A stretch of DNA of 64,000 nt from Rapana venosa. Lineage: Eukaryota > Mollusca > Gastropoda > Neogastropoda > Muricidae. Position 1 is the first letter of the stretch, and each line of letters opens with the position of its first letter. The DNA lies in assembly GCA_028751875.1 (NCBI GenBank), contig CM054141.1:71096000-71159999 (forward strand), given 5' to 3'. The translations under genes and the position numbers were made by a program. The notes below the pieces were generated by a model. That model was given only the letters and a program-made list of their open reading frames with translations. It did not search any database and was not told where the DNA came from. Below, piece by piece: positions 59,360-64,000 of the stretch.

Positions 59360-61035
59360 TACTATGCCCATGTGCATTCGTGTGTTAAAATGGTTGGGGA
59401 CGAGGGTTAAAATCCTTGTTGTTGTGTGTTTCATGTATCTTTGTACTGTATTTATATGCAAAACTTGAATAAAAGTGCTTTCACTCCCAGTATTTTCGAC
59501 AGAACTGTTCATGGCTTCGTCAAATGTAAAGTTTTTTTCATGATTTGAGAATGACGCCCCTAAAGTCAACTTTTGCACGCACACATTCACGCACAGTGAT
59601 AAACTGACATTTCACCGTTTACAAATCAATAAAACTCTGGTTTCAGCACGTGGTACTTTATTTAGTAAAGAGATTCTTACAAGCTTACAGTCAAAATTAT
59701 CACCGTCTAGAACTCAATACAAGGTGGCTTTAATAAGCGCGTGATGCTGTTACCCAATGCAGATAATTAGGACATGACAAAATAATATCAACGCAGAAGA
59801 GGAAGGGCACCTCTGATCAGACAATACTTTCTCTGAACCCTGTCAGGACTGCCCGGTAATCCAGGGAGGCTGGCTGGTTCAACCTGAACGACGTCGACTG
59901 AATGTTCAGGGGCGGATGTTTGGCATCATGGTAATAATGTCCGCAGGGAATGTTCTCCTCGACAGCACGAGCTGCAGGGATGGTGCCCACAGTAGAGATG
60001 GAGCACTGTGTTGTTGTTGTTGCTGCTGCTGCTGCTGTTTTTGTTGCTGTTGCTGTTGTTGCAGTTGTTGTTGCTGTTGTTGTTGATGTTGTTGTTGCTG
60101 CTGTTTTTGGTGCTGTTGTTGCTGTTGCTGTTGTTGCTGTTGCTGTTGTTGCTGTTGTTGTGTGTCTTTGTTTGTGTGTGCGTTCCCTGGTTGACACACT
60201 GGGGGATCACTCAGAATGTGAACTGTGACTTCCTCATCTTATCTGGAAATCTCTGTGAGACCTTGAGTACACCCTGAGTGAGAAGTTTGCCTGTAAAGCT
60301 CTCTTCTTGAAGAGTACCTCGCCTAATGCGCAGACATCATTACACCGACTTCAACGCATGCTTCCTCCGATCACGGACAGCACAGGTTGTTATACTGAGA
60401 GCTTGTCATGGCTGAAGGTGATGTTATCACAGCAATAGAAAGCATACCAATCGCGCCATCACACCTTGGCAGATAGCTACATCAATAGTCACACAGCCTG
60501 GTGGCCACGGTACTATGTTATAGGAGGACAGTTGTCCTGAAAATGACACCAAGAGCTTTAGCCTTGTCGGCGAAAGGCTAAGCAAAGCCAGCCGACGAGC
60601 GCCACATGTTTTCCACAAGTCGTCTTTTATCCAAAACTGCTCACCATACTTGTGCACGCGCCGAACTCTTCGTAGCATGCATGTAACAACCATGTTGCTA
60701 GAGAGAGTCAAGTCAATCCAAGTCAAATTTTTATTTCCAGTTGGTACATTGAATAGGCAATGCATTTACTTTTTATCATCAAGCCATCAGTTGAGAGAGA
60801 AAAGAACGAGAAGAAGAGGAGAGAATGGGCGTGCACACACGTACACACAGAATGAAATAAAATAAAATCGATTTATTTTATTTCGAAAAGAACGAATAAG
60901 CACTCGTTGCTTTTTTACACCCAGTCCCCGACATTATCAGGGATTACATCAAGATAAATAAAGCCCCAAAACACTCTCACTCATTGAGAAAAGGAACGAA
61001 AACAAAAAGTAAATCAAAACAAAGACAATCACAGT
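59360..61035. other. Intergenic, no gene recognised
   Basis: Unique sequence around the (GTT)n tract and a SINE 3' end. Short open frames here lack any family motif. Confidence 0.5.
60010..60165. repeat. (GTT/GCT)n triplet tract
   Basis: About 155 bp of mixed GTT/GCT/GAT triplets. The minus strand reads as a glutamine run, but no flanking gene is recognised. Confidence 0.95.
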
Positions 61036-61042
61036 TACACAC

Positions 61043-61043
<1 letters not shown>

Positions 61044-61112
<69 letters not shown>
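61044..61112. repeat. (AC)n microsatellite
   Basis: Pure AC, about 70 bp. Confidence 0.98.
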
Positions 61113-61117
<5 letters not shown>

Positions 61118-61334
61118 ACAGAGGCGGACAGACAAACAGGGAGATTGACGGACAGACAGAGAAAAGTACAAACACAGAAAGACAGCTACCCAGGTTTGAT
61201 TTAATCATTATCACTGTATGCAGCAAGGAAGCCAGCCTTGTTCATTTACACACAGGCTGGCACTGATACACTGTCACTGCCGACATCACCATCTCTATCT
61301 CAGCTCACTAACTATGGCTACCACTTTTAGTGCT

Positions 61335-61335
<1 letters not shown>

Positions 61336-61395
<60 letters not shown>

Positions 61396-61414
61396 ACTAC
61401 TACTACTACTACTA

Positions 61415-61482
<68 letters not shown>

Positions 61483-61616
61483 ACTACTACTTCTGCTGCT
61501 GCTGCTGCTACTACTACTACTACCACTACTACTGCTGCTGCTGCTGCTACTACTACTACCACTACTACTGCTGCTGCTGCTGCTACTACTGCTACTTCCA
61601 CTACTACTACCACAAG

Positions 61617-61647
<31 letters not shown>

Positions 61648-61972
61648 ACTACTATTACTGCTATTAATACTAAAGCTACTGCTGCTGCTGCTTCCACTAT
61701 TACTATTACTACAATAACTACTACTACTGCTACTACTTCTACTGCTGCTGCTGGAGGTTGCTGCTGCTGTTGCTGCCTCTACTACTGCTCTTGCTATTTT
61801 TACTACTACCACTGCTGCTGCTACTACTACTGCTTGTGCTGCTGGTGCTGGTGCTGGTGCTACTACTACTACTTCTGGTGGTGGTGGTGGTGGTGGTGGT
61901 GGTGGTGGTGGTGGTGGTGGTGGTGGTGGTGGTGGTGCTGCTGCTGCTGCTGCTGCTGCTTCTGCTGTTGCT

Positions 61973-62003
<31 letters not shown>

Positions 62004-62037
62004 CTGATGCTGATGCTGATGCTGATGATGATGGTGG

Positions 62038-62131
<94 letters not shown>

Positions 62132-62135
62132 ATAA
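61336..62135. repeat. 800-bp compound triplet tract (CTG, CTA, GGT, GAT)
   Basis: (CTG)n runs at about 61338-61394 and 61434-61480, interspersed CTA triplets to 61870, (GGT)n at about 61876-61936, (CTG)n again, then a near-pure (GAT)n of about 30 units ending at 62128. All frames are open. Confidence 0.97.
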
Positions 62136-62820
62136 ATACTGCTGTAAGCTACTCACCCTCTTTACTGCTATCATCTTCACGGCCATCAACAAGCAGCTAG
62201 CGCACTTGCAGCCACTGCAACTGTACAACTGATCCCCACAGGGGTGAGTACATCAGATCAGTGACTTTGAGATTGAAGAGTAACCTTGAGGTTTAAACCA
62301 GTGACCTCGGGGTTAAACTGTCATCTTGAGGCTTAAAGAGTGATCTTGAGGCTTATACAAGTGACCTTAAGGATCTTTAAGTTTAAACCAGTGATTGTAA
62401 AGTTTAAATAGTGACCTTGAGGCCTAGACTAGACAGTGACCTTGAGGCTTAAACAGTGATCTTGAGGTTTTTAACAGTGACTTGAAGTTTAAACAATTAC
62501 CGTGAGGTTTAAGCAGTGGTCTTAAAGTTTAAACCAGTGATTTTGAGGTTTAAGCCAGTGACCTTGAGGTTTAAACCTGTGACTTTTATGTTTTTACCTC
62601 TGACCTTCATGTTTAAGCCAGTGATCTTTAGGTCTAAACTACTGATGTCTACTTAGTGATCTTGAGGTTTAAAGTAGTGACCTTGATGTTAAACCAGTGA
62701 TTCTTAGGTATAAGCCACTGACCTCGTGGTTTAAACAAGTAATGTTGAGGTTATATTTTTATTTATTTATTTTATCTATTTATACCTATTTATATCTATT
62801 TATTTTATATATTTATTTTT

Positions 62821-63065
62821 GGGCATGTCACAAGATCCAAAGGACTTGCAAAGACAGTTTTACAAGGCACTGTCCAAGGAGGAAGAAGAAGAGGCAGACC
62901 AAGGAAGAGCTGGGAGGATAACATCAGCGAATGGACAGGCCTAGAACTCAACAAAACCCTGAGAAAGGCAGAACAGAGAGAGGAATGGAGGGAACTGGTT
63001 GTTGAGTCTTTGAGGGTGCCCCCACGGTCGTCAGACTACGGGACAGACAGATAGATAGATAGATT
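62821..63065 (+). mobile_element. 5'-truncated copy of the same RTE-like LINE
   Basis: About 235 bp match 29695-29930 with roughly eight substitutions, ending in the same GATA-type tail. Only the C-terminal WGHV...RPRKSW region is kept. The left junction abuts a TATTTA-rich tract and the right one a SINE. No clear target-site duplication is visible. Confidence 0.9.
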
Positions 63066-63465
63066 TATACCACTTTAAGTCACGGCAGATTTCTCTGCGT
63101 GAAATTCGGGCTGTTCTCCCTTTGGAGAGCGCATCGCCACAAGAGCAGTGCCACCCATTATTTCTCTTCTCTTTTCTGTCTGCAACTGTATTTATTTCTC
63201 TATCAGAGTGGCTTTTCTCTACAGAGTTTTGCCAGAGACAACTCTCTTGTTGCCGTGGGTTCTATTACGTGCACTAAATAATCATGAGTAACACGCGGGA
63301 CCTCGGTTTGTCGTCTCATCCGAAACACTAGCATCCAGACCGCCACTCATGGTCTAATTGATAGGGGAAAAGTTTCGGGTCTAAATGGGATTGATCCACG
63401 GACACCTCCGACCCGGACTTTTTGCTTTCTAGGCAGGCGCGTTACCTCTAGACCACCAATCCACT
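63062..63465 (-). mobile_element. tRNA-derived SINE, family C
   Basis: The minus-strand head (from 63465) has TGGTCTAGAGGTAACGCGCC (A-box) and GGATCAATCCC (B-box). The body ends with the CCACTTTAAGTCACGGCAGA word read on the plus strand. Partial copies with the same body are at 14945-15046 and 26278-26560. Confidence 0.75.
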
Positions 63466-64000
63466 GATCCACAGTGAGGTTGAGATTATAAACAGTGATC
63501 TTGATGTTATAAGCAGTGATCTTGATGTTATAAGCAGTGATCTTGAGGTTATAAACTGTGATCTTGAGGTTATAAACTGTGATATTGATGTTTAAACTGT
63601 GATCTTGATGTTATAAGCAGTGATCTTGATGTTATAAACTGTGATCGTGATGTTATAAACTGTGATCTTGAGGTTATAAACTGTGATATTGATGTTTAAA
63701 CTGTGATCTTGATGTTATAAACAGTGATATTGATGTTATAAACTGTGATCTTGAGGTTATAAACTGTGATATTGATGTTTAAACTGTGATCTTGATGTTA
63801 TAAACAGTGATCTTGATGTTATAAACTGTGATCGTGATGTTATAAACAGTGATCTTGATATTATAAACAGTGATCTTGATATTATAAACAGTGATCTTGA
63901 TGTTATAAACTGTGATCGTGATGTTATAAACTGTGATCTTGATGTTATAAACAGTGATCTTGAGGTTTAAACTGTGATCGTGAGGGTTAAACTGTGATTG

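Larger units (their letters stand above)
62235..64000. repeat. ~21-bp minisatellite with nested LINE and SINE
   Basis: Units of AGTGA(T/C)CTTGAGGTTTAAAC type fill 62255-62750, and GTGATCTTGATGTTATAAAC type fill 63470-64000, running off the window. The middle (62755-63465) holds a TATTTA tract, a truncated LINE and a SINE. The right part is more uniform than the left. Confidence 0.93.

Noticed and set aside
59817..60228. Glutamine/asparagine-rich frames on the minus strand
   Set aside because: They come from a (GTT/GCT)n tract; the flanks show no conserved domain or splice structure.
61218..62228. Open frames of poly-Cys, poly-Ala, poly-Leu, poly-Ser and poly-His
   Set aside because: They are produced by the compound triplet tract and have no flanking gene structure.

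Overview
This is repeat-rich animal nuclear DNA, most likely from a mollusc and probably a gastropod. That placement is an inference from the GATA-tailed RTE-like LINE, several tRNA-derived SINE families, the very dense microsatellites and the style of the receptor gene; no species can be named. Nothing prokaryotic is present: there are no operons, CRISPR arrays or insertion sequences.

The main occupant is one large gene on the minus strand. It encodes an ABCC1/MRP1-like 'long' ABC transporter and runs from a start codon near 44817 leftwards past 1904. I place 31 coding exons (about 4.76 kb of coding sequence, roughly 1,590 codons); only the short terminal exon lies beyond the left edge. They encode, in order, TMD0 (exons 1-5), the L0 linker (6-8), TMD1 (8-14), NBD1 (15-19), a charged linker (19-21), TMD2 (22-27) and NBD2 (28-31). 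Exons average about 150 bp, and the introns are almost wholly tandem repeats and transposon debris.

The most unusual feature is that several intronic minisatellites are built from copies of this gene's own exon-intron junctions. A 56-bp array of about 36 units (39.0-41.2 kb) repeats the last 38 nt of exon 4 plus its GT donor. A 40-bp array (33.8-34.1 kb) does the same for exon 7. Diverged arrays repeat the donor of exon 11 and the acceptors of exons 10 and 14. I know of no description of splice-junction-seeded satellites recurring within one gene.

The intron between exons 9 and 10 carries an RTE-like LINE (27495-29935) with an internal 5' inversion of the twin-priming type and a 13-bp target-site duplication. 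Older LINE fragments lie at 5.35-6.54, 37.1-37.5 and 51.1-51.8 kb.

Right of about 45 kb the window is mostly intergenic, with minisatellites, SINEs and simple repeats. It holds one further intact gene, an intronless 372-residue class A GPCR on the minus strand (53446-54564). The right edge (62.2-64.0 kb) is a 21-bp-unit minisatellite interrupted by a truncated copy of the same LINE family and a SINE.

Exons 1, 11, 24 and 25 of the transporter carry small indels relative to the family reading frame. Residual assembly errors and decay of the gene both explain this, and the sequence alone cannot decide.
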